Origin: Pontederia crassipes
Taxonomy: Eukaryota; Streptophyta; Magnoliopsida; Commelinales; Pontederiaceae
Assembly (NCBI GenBank): GCA_030549335.1
Contig: CM060188.1
Coordinates: 68,044,696-68,108,695, forward strand
Direction of reading: 5' to 3'
DNA: 64,000 nucleotides
In this document: positions 22,908 through 34,860 of the stretch, piece after piece
Layout: each line of letters opens with the position of its first letter
How positions within the stretch are numbered: position 1 is the stretch's first letter
Translations under genes and position numbers: made by a program
The notes under the pieces: generated by a model
Told to the model about the DNA's origin: nothing
The model's input: the letters and a program-made list of their open reading frames with translations, nothing else
The model's database searches: none

Positions 22908-25900
22908 GATGGTCAAAAGACGCAAAATTTTGACGCTGTCAAAAGATGCGAAATTTTCGACGCTTTCGTGCATGTGGATGCATCATTAGATGATTGGGTC
23001 GAAAAAATGGACTCGACAAAAATTTTTCGGGGGAGCGAAATTTCGCGCGTGCGCCTTTTCCCGCCTTTTACTCGTGTTTTCAGCCAAGAAGGTCAAAAGA
23101 TGCAAAATTTTTGACGCTGTCAAAAGATGTGAAATTTTCAATGCTTTCGTGCATGTTGATGCATGGGGACGAAAAAATGGACTCGGGCGAAAATTTTCGG
23201 GTGGTGCAAAATTTCGCGTGCGCGACTTTTACTCGTATTTTCAGTCAAGAAGGTCAAAAAATGCGAAATTTTTTACGGTGTCAAAAGATGTGAGTTTTTC
23301 GATGCTTTCGTGTCTGTTGATGCATGGTGAGATGATTGGAACGAAAAAATGGACTCGGGCGAAAATTTTTCGGGGGTGCAAAATTTCGTGCACGCTCCTT
23401 TTACTCGTGTTTTCAGCCAAGAAGGTGAAAAAATGCAAAATTTTTTACGCTATCAAAAGATGCGAAATTTTCGCCGCTTTCATGCCTGTTGATGCATGGT
23501 GAGTTGATTGGGATGAAAAAATGGACTCGGGTGAAAGTTTTTCGGGGGTGCAAAATTTGGCCCGCGCGACTTTCGTGTCTTTTACTCGTGTTTTCAGCCA
23601 AGAAGTTCAAAAGACGCGAAATTTTTGACGCTGTCAAAAGATGCGAAATCTTCGATGCTTTCGTGCATGTTGATGGATGGGGACGAAAAAACGGACTCAG
23701 GTAAAACTTCTTCGGGGGTGCGAAATTTCACGCGCGCGAGTTTTACTCGTGTTTTAAGCCAAGAAGCTCAAAAAACACGAAATTTTTTACGTTGTCAAAA
23801 GATGCGAGTTTTTCGACGCTTTCGTGCCTGTTGATGCATGGTGAGATGATTGGGATGAAAAAATGGACTCTAGTGAATGTTTTCCGGTGGTGCAAAATTT
23901 CGCCCGCGCGACTTTTACTCCTGTTTTCAGCCAAGAAGGTCAAAAAATGCGAAATTTTTTACGGTGTCAAAAGATGCGAGTTTTTCGATGCTTTCGTGTC
24001 TGTTGATGCATGGTGAGATGATTGGGACGAAAAAATGGACTCGGGCGAAAATTTTTCGGGGGTGCGAAATTTCTCGCACCCTTTTACTCGTGTTTTCAGC
24101 CAAGAAAGTGAAAAATGCGAGATTTTTTACGTTGTCAAAAGATGCGAAATTTTTGCTGCTTTCATGCCTATTGTTGCATGGTGAGTTGATTAGGACGAAA
24201 AAATGGACTCGGGTGAAAGTTCTCCGGGGGTGCAAAATTTGGCCCGCGCGCCTTTTCATGTCTTTTACTCGTGTTTTCAGCTAAAAAGGTCAAAAGACGC
24301 GAAATTTTTGACGTTGTCAAAAGATGCAAAATCTTCGATGCTTTCGTGCATGTTGATGGATGGGTACGAAAAATGGACTCAGGTAAAATTTTTCCGGGGG
24401 GGGCAAAATTTCACGCGCGCTGCTTTTACTCGTGTTTTCAGCCAAGAAGGTCAAAAAGCACGAAATTTTTTACGTCGTCATAAGATGCTAGTTTTTCGAC
24501 GCTTTCATGCCTGTTGATGCATGGTGAGATGATTGAGATGAAAAAATGGACTCGGGCGAAAATTTTTCGGGGGTGCGAAATTTCACGCGCGCGACGTTTA
24601 CTCGTGTTTTCAGCCAAGAAGGTCAAAAGATGCGAAATTTTTACGCTGTCAAAAGATGCAAAATTTTTGATGATTTCCTGCCTGTTGATGCATGGTGAGA
24701 TGATTGGGACGAAAAAATAGACTCGGGTGAAAATTTTCTGGGGGTGCGAAATTTCGCGCGACCCTTTTCGCGCCTTTTACTCGTGTTTTTTGCCAAGAAG
24801 ATCAAAAGACGCGAAATTTTTTACGCTGTCAAAAGATGCAAAATTTTCGACGCTTTCGTGCTTGTCGATTCATGGTGAGATGATTGGGTTGAAAAAATGG
24901 ACTCGACGAAAATTTTCCGGGGGAGCAAAATTTCGCGCGTGCGCCTTTTCGCGCCTTTCACTCGTGTTTTCAGGCAAGAAGGTCAAAAGACGCAAAATTT
25001 TTGATGCTATCAAAAGATGTGAAATTTTCAATGCTTTTCGTGCATGTTGATGCATGGGGACGAAAAAACGGACTCGGGCGAAAATTTTCGAGTGGTGCAA
25101 AATTTCGCGCGCGCAGCTTTTACTCGTGTTTTCAGCCAAGAAGGTCAAAAAATGCGAAATTTTTTACGCTGTCAAAAGATGCAAAATTTTTTACGATTTC
25201 ATTCCAGTTGTGCATGGTGAGATGTTTGGGACAAAAAAATAGAGTCGGGCGAAAATTTTCTGGGTGGACGAAATTTCGCGCATGCTCCTTTTACTCGTGT
25301 TTTCTGCCAAGAAGGTGAAAAAATGCGAAATTTTTTACGCTGTCAAAAGATGCAAAATTTTCGCCGCTTTCATGCCTATTGATTCATGGTGAGTTGATTA
25401 GGACGAAAAAATGGACTCGGGTGAAAGTTTTCATGATGATTTCCTGCTTGTTGATGCATGGTGAGATGATTGGGACGAAAAAATGGACTCAGGCAAAAAA
25501 TTTCTAGGGATGCGATATTTCGCGGATGCCTTTTCGCTCCTTTTACTCGTGTTTTGTGCCAAGAAGGTCAAAAGACGCGAAATTTTTGACGCTGTCAAAA
25601 GATGCAAAATTTTCGACGCTTTCTTGCATGTGGATGCATCGTTAGATGATAGGGTCGAAAAAATAAACTCGACGAAAATTTTTCGGGGAAGCGAAATTTC
25701 GCGCGTGCGCCTTTTCGCGCATTTTACTCATGTTTTCAGCCAAGAAGGTCAAAAGATGCGAAATTTTTGAGCTATCAAAAGATGTGAAATTTTCAATGCT
25801 TTCGTGCATGTTGATGCCTGGGGACGAAAAAACGGACTCGGGCGAAAATTTTCGGGTGGTGCAAAATTTCGCGCGCGCGGCTTTTACTCATGTTTTCAGC

Positions 25901-26500
25901 CAAGAAGGTCAAAATATGCGAAATTTTTTACGGTGTCAAAAGATGTGAGTTTTTCGATGCTTTCGTGTCTGTTGATGCATGGTGAGATGATTGGGACGAA
26001 AAAATGGACTCGGGCGAAAATTTTTCGGGGGTGCGAAATTTCGCGCACGCTCCTTTTACTCGTGTTTTCAACCAAGAAGGTGAAAAAATGCGAAATTTTT
26101 TACGCTGTCAAAAGATGCGAAATTTTCGCCGCTTTCATGCCTGTTGATGCATGGTGAGTTGATTGGGACGAAAAAATGGACTCGGGTGAAAGTTTTCTAG
26201 GGGTGCAAAATTTGGCCCGCGCGCCTTTTCGTGTCTTTTACTCGTGTTTTCAGCCAAGAAGGTCATAAGACGCGAAATTTTTGTCGCTATCAAAAGATGC
26301 AAAATCTTCGACGCTTTCGTGCATGTTGATGGATGGGGACAAAAAAACGGACTCAAGTAAAACTTTTTCGGGGGTGCGAAATTTCACGCGCGCGACTTTT
26401 ACTCGTGTTTTAAGCCAAGAAGGTCAAAAAACACGAAATTTTTTATGTTGTCAAAAGATGCGAGTTTTTCGACGCTTTCATGCCTGTTGATGCATGGTGA
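22908..26500 (-). repeat. Left sub-block of satellite II, same subfamily as its right end
   Basis: Markers GCAAAATTTGGCCCGCGCG (23549, 24234, 26206), GTTGATGGATGG (23672, 24355, 26330), GAGTTTTTCGATGCTTTCGTG (23291, 23978, 25946) and GATGCATCGTTAGATGAT (22975 and 25632) are those of the 1205-bp unit at 50-56 kb. Here the order is less regular: 22985 to 25641 is 2656 bp, not a multiple of 1205, and a junction at about 25431 joins GTGAAAGTTTTC directly to ATGATTTCCTGC, deleting roughly half a monomer. Confidence 0.75.
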
Positions 26501-26518
26501 GATGATTGGGATGAAATA

Positions 26519-29500
26519 ATGGACTCTAGTGAATGTTTTCGGGGGGTGCAAAATTTCGCCCGCGCGCCTTTTCGCACCTTTTACTCGTGTTTTCAGCCAG
26601 GAAGGTCAAGAGGCGCGAAATTTTTTATGCTGTCAAAAGATGCAAAATTTTTTACGCTTTCGTGCATGTTGATGCATAGTGAGATGATTGAGACGAAAAA
26701 TGGACTCGGACAAAAATTTTCAGGGGGAGCGAAATTTCGCTCGTGCGCCTTTTCGCGCCTTTTACACGTGTTTTCAGCCGAGAAGGTCAAAGGACGCGAA
26801 ATTTTTGACGCTATCAAAAGATGCGGAATTTTCAATGCTTTTGAGCATGTTGATGCATGGGAACAAATAAATTGACTCGGGCGGAAATTTTCCAGGTGTG
26901 CGAAATTTCGCGCGCGCATCTTTTACCCATGTTTTCAGCTAAAAAGGTCAAAAAATGCGACATTTTTTACGCTGTCAAAAGATGCAAATTTTTCGACGTT
27001 TTCATGCCTGTTGATGCGTGGCGAGATGATTGGGACGAAAAATTGGACTTGGGCGAAAATTTTCCGGGGGTGTGAAATTTCGCGCGCGCCTTTTACTCGT
27101 ATTTTCAACCAAGAAGGTCAAAAAATGTGAAATTTTTTACGCTATCAAAAGAGCGAATTTTTCGACGCTTTCATGCCTGTTGATGCATGGTGAGATGATT
27201 GGGACGAAAAAATGGACTCGGGCGAAAATTATCCGGGGGTGCGACATTTCACGCGCGACTTTTACTCGTGTTTCCAGCCAAGAAGGTCAAAAAACGCAAA
27301 ATTTTTTACGCTGCAAAAGATGCAAAATTTTCTACTCTTTCGTGCCTATTGATGCATGATGAGATGATTTGGACGAAAAAATGGACTCGAGTAAAAATTT
27401 TTCGGTGGTGCAAAATTTCGCCCGTGCGCCTTTTCGCGCCTTTTACTCGTGTTTTCAGCCAGGAAGGTCAAGAGGCGTGAAATTTTTGATGCTTTCAAAA
27501 GATGCAAAATTTTTTACGCTTTCGTGCATGTTGATGCATGGTGAGATGATTGAGACGAAAAATGGACTCGGACAAAAATTTTCAGGGGGAGCGAAATTTC
27601 GCTCGTGCGCCTTTTCGCGCCTTTTACACGTGTTTTCAGCCGAGAAGGTCAAAGGACGCGAAATTTTTGACGCTATCAAAAGATGCGGAATTTTCAATGC
27701 TTTCGAACATGTTGATGCATGGGAACAAATAAATGGACTCGGGCGGAAATTTTCCAGGTGTGCGAAAATTCGCGCGCGCATCTATTACCCATGTTTTCAG
27801 CTAAGAAGGTCAAAAAATGCGACATTTTTTACGCTGTCAAAAGATGCAAATTTTTCGACCCTTTCGTTCCTGTTGATGCGTGGAGAGATGATTGGGATGA
27901 AAAATTGGACTCGGGCGAAAATTTTTCGGGGGTGTGAAATTTCGCGCGCGCCTTTTACTCGTATTTTCAACCAAGAAGGTCAAAAAATGTGAAATTTTTT
28001 ACGCTGTCAAAAGAGCAAATTTTTCGACGCTTTCATGCCTGTTGATGCATGGTGAGATGATTGGGACGAAAAAATGGACTCGGGCGAAAATTATCCGGGG
28101 GTGCGACATTTCACACGCGCCTTTTACTCGTGTTTCCAGCCAAGAAGGTCAAAAAACGCAAAAATTTTTACGCTGCAAAAGATGCAAAATTTTCTACTCT
28201 TTCGTGCCTATTGTTGCATGATGAGATGATTTGGATGAAAAAATGGACTCGAGTGAAAGTTTTCCGGTGGTGCAAAATTTTGCCCGCTCGCCTTTCCGCG
28301 CCTTTTACTCGTGTTTTCAGCCAGGAATGTCAAGAGGCACGGAATTTTTGATGCTATCAAAAGATGCAAAATTTTTTACGCTTTCGTGCATGTTGATACA
28401 TGGTGAGATGATTGAGATGAAAAATGGACTCGGACAAATATTTTCAGGGGGAGCAAAATTTCGCTCGTGCGCTTTTTCGCGCCTTTTACACGTGTTTTCA
28501 GCCGAGAAGGTCAAAGGACGCGAAATTTTTGACGCTATCAAAAGATGCAAAATTTTCAATGCTTTCGAGCATGTTGATGCATGGGGACAAATAAATGGAC
28601 TCGGGCGAAAATTTTCCAGGTGTGCAAAATTTCGCGCGCACAACTTTTACCCGGGTTTTCAGCTAAGAAGGTCAAAAAATGCGACATTCTTTACGCTGTC
28701 AAAAGATGCAAATTTTTCGACGCTTTCGTTCCTGTTGATGCATGGCGAGATGATTGGGACGAAAAATTGGACTCGGGCGAAAATTTTCCGGGGGTGTGAA
28801 ATTTTGCGCGCGCCTTTTACTCGTATTTTCAACCAAGAAGGTAAAAAAATGTGAAATTTTTACGCTGTCAAAAGAGCCAATTTTTCGACGCTTTAATGCC
28901 TGTTGATGCATGGTGAGATGATTGGGACGAAAAAATGGACTCGGGCGAAAATGTTCCGGGGGTGCGACATTTCACGCGCGCCTTTTACATGTGTTTTCAG
29001 CCAAGAAGGTCAAAAAATGCAAATTTTTTTACGCTGCAAAAGATGCAAAATTTTCTACGCTTTCGTGCCTATTGATGCATGATGAGATGATTTGGACGAA
29101 AAAATGGACTCTAGTGAATGTTTTCCGGGGGTGCAAAATTTTGCCCGCGCGCCTTTTCATGCCTTTTACTCGTGTTTTCAGCTAGGAAGGTCAAGAGGCG
29201 CGAAATTTTTGATGCTGTCAAAAAATGCAAAATTTTTTACTCTTTCGTGCATGTTGATGCATGGTGAGATGATTGAGGCGAAAAAATTGACTCGGACAAA
29301 AATTTTCAGGGGTAGCGAATTTCGCTCGTGTGCCTTTTCGCGCCCTTTACACGTGTTTTCAGCCGAGAAGGTCAAAGGAGGCGAAATTTTTGACGCTATC
29401 AAAAGATGCAAAATTTTCAATGCTTTCGAGCATGTTGATGCATGGGGACAAATAAATGGACTCGGGCGAAAATTTTCCAGGTGTGCGAAATTTCGAGCAT

Positions 29501-30660
29501 GTTTTCAGCTAAGAAGGTCAAAAAATGTGACATTTTTTACGATGTCAAAAGATGCAAATTTTTCGACACTTTCGTGCCTATTGATGCATGGGGAGATGAT
29601 TGGGACGAAAAATTAGACTCGGGCAAAAATTTTTTGGGAGTGTGAAATTTCGCGCGCGCCTTTTACTCGTATTTTCAACCAAGAAGGTCAAAAAATGCGA
29701 AATTTTTTACGCTGTCAAAAGATGCGATTTTTTTGACGCTTTCATGCTTGTTGATGCATGGTGAGATTATTGGGACGAAAAAATGGACTCGGGTGAAAAT
29801 TTACCGGGGGTGCAAAATTTCGCGCGCGCGTCTTTTACTCGTGTTTTCTGCTAAGAAGGTGAAAAAATGCAAATTTTTTTACGCTGTCAGAAGATGTGAA
29901 ATTTCTGACGCTTTCGTGCCTGTTGATGCATGGTAAGATGATTGGGATGAAAAAATGGACTCGGGCAAAAATTTTCAAGGGAAGCGAAATTTCGCGCGTG
30001 CGCCTTTTACTCGTGTTTTCAGCCAAGAATTTCAAAAAACGCGAAATTTTTTACGCTACAAAAGATGCAAAACTTTCTACACTTTCGTGCCTATTGATGC
30101 ATGATGAGATGATTTGGACGAAAAAATGGACTCTAGTGAATGTTTTTCGGGGATGCAAAATTTCGCCCGCGCGCCTTTTCGCGCCTTTTACTCGTGTTTT
30201 CAGCTAGGAAGGTCAAGAGGCGCGAAATTTTTTATGCTGTCAAAAGATGCAAAATTTTTGACGCTTTCGTGCATGTTGATGCATGGTGAGATGATTGAGA
30301 CGAAAAAATGGACTCGGACAAAAATTTTCAGGGGGAAAGAAATTTTGCTCGTGCGTCTTTTCGCGCCTTTTACACGTGTTTTCAGCCGAGAAGTTCAAAG
30401 GACGCGAAATTCTTGACGCTATCAAAAGATGCAAAATTTTCAATGCTTTCGAGCATGTTGATGCATGGGGACAAATAAATGGACTCGGGCGAAAATTTTC
30501 CATGTGTGTGAAATTTCGCGCGCGCAACTTTTACCCGTGTTTTCAGGTAAGAAGGTAAAAAAATGTGACATTTTTTACGCTGTCAAAAGATGCAAATTTT
30601 TCGACGCTTTCGTGCCTGTTGATGCATGGCGAGATGATTGGGACAAGAAATTGAACTAGG
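26519..30660 (-). repeat. Five-monomer higher-order repeat, 862 bp, about five units
   Basis: The marker CGAGAAGGTCAAAGGACGCG occurs at 26779, 27641, 28503, 29364 and 30387, giving spacings of 862, 862, 861 and 1023. The marker ATGGACTC.AGTGAA or its variant starts at 26519, 27381, 28243, 29104 and 30126, with spacings 862, 862, 861 and 1022. The long fourth interval holds one additional monomer at about 29740-29900. Each unit has one short monomer carrying GGGACAAATAAATGGACTCG or GGAACAAATAAATGG. The near-constant length and shared private variants indicate recent amplification of the whole unit. Confidence 0.9.
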
Positions 30661-33600
30661 GTGATTTTTGGGGGTGTGAAATTTCGCGCGCGCCTTTTAC
30701 TCATATTTTCAACTAAGAAGGTAAAAAAATGTGAAATTTTTTACGCTGTCATAAGAGCGAATTTTTCGACGCTTTCATGCCTGTTGATGCATGGTGAGAT
30801 GATTGGGACGAAAAAATGGACTCGGGCGAAAATTTTCCGGGGGTGCGACATTTCACGCGTGCCTTTTACTCGTGTTTTCAGCCAAGAAGGTCAAAAAATG
30901 CGGAATTTTTTACGCTGTCAAAAGATGTGAAATTTTCGACGCTTTCATACCTGTTGATGCATGCTGAGATGATTGCGACGAAAAAATGGATCGGGCCAAA
31001 ATTTTTCGGGGGTGCGAAATTTCGCGCGCACCTTTTACTCATTTTTTTGCCAACAAGGTCAAAAGACGCAAAATTTTTGACACTGTCAGAAGATGCAAAA
31101 TTTTCAATGCTTTCGTGCATGTTAATGCATGGGGACGAAAAAATAGACTTGGGCGAAAATTTTTTAGGGGTGCAAAATTTCGCGCGCACGGATTTTACTC
31201 GTATTTTCAGCCAAGAAGGTCAAAAAATGCGAAATTTTTTACACTATCAAAAGATGCAAAATTTTTGACGATTTCATGTCTGTTGATGCGTGGTGAGATG
31301 ATTGGGGCGAAAATTTTTTGGGGGTGCAAAATTTCGCGCGCGCCTTTTTGCTTCTTTTACTCGTGTTTTTTGCCAAGATAGTCAAAAGACGCGAAATTTT
31401 TGACGCTGTCAAAAGATGCAAATTTTTCTACGCTTTCGTGCAAGTCGATGCATGGTGAGATGATTGGGACGAAAAAATGGACTCGATGAAAATTTTTCGG
31501 GGGAGCGAAATTTCGCGCGTGCGCCTTTTCGCGCCTTTTACTCGTGTTTTCAGCCAAGAAGGTCAAAAGACGCGAAATTTTTGACGCTGTCAAAAGATGT
31601 AAATTTTCAATGCTTTCATGCATGTTGATGCATGGGGACGAAAAAATGGACTCGGGAGAAAATTTTCAGGTGGTGCAAAATTTCGCGCGCGCGGCTTTTA
31701 CTCATGTTTTCAGCCAAGAAGGTAAAAAAATGCGAAATTTTTTATGGTATCAAAATATGCGAGTTTTTTGATGCTTTCGTGTCTGTTGATGCATGGTGAA
31801 ATGATTGGGATGAAAAAATGGACTCGGGTGAAAATTTTTCGGGGGTGCAAAATTTCGCGCACGCTCCTTTTACTCGTGTTTTTAGCCAAGAAGGTGAAAA
31901 AATGCGAAATTTTTACGCTGTCAAAAGATGCGAAATTTTCGCCGCTTTCGTGCCTGTTGATGCATGGTGAGTTGATTGGGACAAAAAAATGAACTCGGGT
32001 GAAAGTTTTCCAGGGGGTGGAAAATTTGGCCTACGCGCCTTTTCGTGTCTTTTACTCGTGTTTTCAGCCAAGAAGGTCAAAAGACGCGAAATTTTTTACG
32101 TGTGCGACTTTTACTCGTGTTTTCAGCCAAGAGGTCAAAAATGCGAAATTTTTTACGTTGTCAAAAGATGCGAGTTTTTCGACGCTTTCGTGCCTGTTGA
32201 TGCATGGTGAGAAGATTGGGACGAAAAAATGGACTCGAGCAAAAATTTTTTGGTGGTGCGAAATTTCGTGAGCGCGCCTTTTCACGTCTTTTACTCGGGT
32301 TTTCAGCCAAGAAGGTCAAAATACACCAAATTTTTGACGCTGTCAAAAGATGCAAAATTTTCAATGCTTTCGTGCATGTCGATGCATGGGGACGAAAAAA
32401 TGGATTCGGGTGAAAATTTTCGGGGGATGCAAAATTTTGCGCGCGCGGCTTTTACTCGTTTTTTCTGCCAAGAAGGTCAAAAAATGTGAAATGTTTTACG
32501 CTGTCAAAGGATGTGAATTTTTCGATGCTTTCGTGCCTGTTGATGCATGTGATATGATTGGGACGAAAAAATGGACTCGGGCGTAAATTTTCCGGGGTTG
32601 CGAAATTTCACGCGCATGCCTTTTACTCGTGTTTTCAGCAAGAAGGTCAAAAAATGCGAAATTTTTGACGTTGTCAAAAAATGTGAATTTTTGACGCTTT
32701 CGTGCCCATTGATGCATGGTGAGATGATGGGACGAAAAAATGGACTCGAGTGAAAGTTTTCCAGTGGTGCAAAATTTCCCCCGCACGCCTTTTCGCGCGT
32801 TTTACTCGTGTTTTCTGCCAAGAAGGTCAAAGGAAGCGAAAATTTTGATGCTGTCAAAAGATGCAAAATTTTTTACGCTTTCGTGCATGTTGATGCAAGG
32901 TGAGATGATTGGGACGAAAAAATGGACTCGGACGAAAATTTTTTGGGGGAGCGAAATTTTGCTCGTGCGCCTTTTCGCACCTTTTACTCATGTTTTCAGC
33001 CAAGAAGGTCAAAAGACGCGAAATTTTTGACGCTATCAAAGGATGCAAAATTTTCAATACTTTCTTTCATGTTGATGCATAGGGACGAAAAAATGGAGTA
33101 GGGCAAAAATTTTCCGGGGGTTCAAAATTTCGCGCGCGGCTTTTACTCGTGTTTTCAGCCAAGAAGGTAAAAAAATGTGACATTTTTTACGCTGTCAAAA
33201 TATGCAAATTTTTCGACACTTACGTGCCTATTGATGCATGGTGCGATGATTGGGATGAAAAATTGGACTCGGGCGAAAATTTTTTGGGGGTGCGAAATTT
33301 CGCGCGTGCCTTTTACTCGTATTTCAGCCAAGAAAGTCAAAAAAATGTGAAATTTTTTACACTGCCAAATGATGTGAATTATTCGACGCTTTCATTCCTG
33401 TTGATGCATGGTGAGACGATTGGGACGAAAAAAAAGACTCGGACGAAAATTTTCCAGGGGTGCGAAATTTCGCGCGCGCCTTTTCGCGCATTTTACTCAT
33501 TTTTTTGCCAAGAAGGTCAAAAGATACGAAATTTTTTACGCTGTCAAAAGATGCAAAATTTTTGACACTTTGATGCATGTTGATGCATGGTGAGATGATT

Positions 33601-34860
33601 GGGACAAAAAATTGGACTCGACGCAAATTTTCCGGGGGAGCGAAATTTTGTGCGTGCGCCTTTTCGCGCCTTTTACTCGTGTTTTCAGCCTAGAAGGTCA
33701 AAAGATGCGAAAATTTTGACGCTGTCAGAAGATGAGAAATTTTCAATGCTTTCGTTCATGTTGATGCATGGGGACGAAAAAATGGACTCGGGCGAAAATT
33801 TTTCGGGGTGCAAAATTTCGCGCGCGCGCCTTTTACTCGTATTTTCAGCCAAGAAGATAAAAAAATGCAAAATTTTTTACACTGTCAAAAGATGCAAAAT
33901 TTTCGACGATTTCTTGCCTGTTGATGCATGGTGAGATGATTGGGACGAAAAAATGGACTCGGGCAAAAATATTCTGGGGGTGCGAAATTTCGCGCACGTG
34001 CCTTTTACTCTTGTTTTCAGCCAAAACGGTCAAAAAATGCGAAATTTTTTACACTGTCAAAAGTTGCAAAATTTTCGACGCTTTCATGCCTGTTGATGCA
34101 TGGTCAGATGATTGGGTCGAAAAAATGGACTCGACGAAAATTTTCCGGGGGAGCAAAATTTCCCGCGTGCGCCTTTTCGCGCCTCTTACTTGTGTTTTCA
34201 GCCAAGAAGGTCAAAAGATGCAAAATTTTTGACATTGTCAAAAGATGCAAAATTTTCAATGCTTTCGTGCATGTTAATGCATCGGGACAAAAAAATGGTC
34301 TCGGGCAAAAATTTTCGGCGGGTGCAAAAATTTCGCGCGCGCGACTTTTACTCGTGTTTTCAACCAAGAAGGTCAAAAAATGTGAAATTTTTTACGCTGT
34401 CAAAAGATGCAAATTTTTTGACGCTTTCGTGCCTATTAATGCATGGTGAGATGATTGGGACGAAAAAATGGACTACAGCTAAAATTTTTCGAGGGTGCGA
34501 AATTTCACGCATGCGTGTTTTACTCGTGTTTTCAGCCAAGAAGGTCAAAAAATGTGAAATTTTTTACGCTGTCAAAAGATGTGAAATTTTCGATTCTTTT
34601 GTGCTTGTTGATGCATGGTTAGATGATTGGGACGAAAAAATGGACTCGGGCGAAAATTTTCCGTGGGTGCGAAATTTCGCGTGCGCGCCTTTTACTTGTG
34701 TTTTTGGCCAAGGTAAAAAACCGCAAATTTTTTTACGCTGTCAAAATATGCAAAATTTTCGACGCTTTCATGCCTATTGATGCATGGTGAGATGATTGGG
34801 ATGAAAAAATGGACTCGAGTGAAAGTTTTCCGGGGGTGCAAAATTTCGCCCGCGCGCCTT
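30660..34860 (-). repeat. Satellite II sub-block without a clear higher-order unit
   Basis: Monomers of mixed type: short forms near 31127, 31622, 32385, 33075, 33763 and 34270, long forms carrying an extra 10-bp AAAAGGCGCG unit, and ordinary 172-bp forms. Short forms come roughly every 500-760 bp, suggesting ancestral units of three to four monomers, but I could not find a marker with constant spacing. Truncated monomers occur near 32098 and 34861. Confidence 0.6.

Noticed and set aside
34112..34780. Long open frames in the satellite, up to 222 codons, rich in Lys, Arg and Phe
   Set aside because: They occur on both strands in every block, move to a new frame each monomer because 172 is not a multiple of three, have no consistent start or end and no domain. 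They follow from the composition and sparse stops of the repeat.
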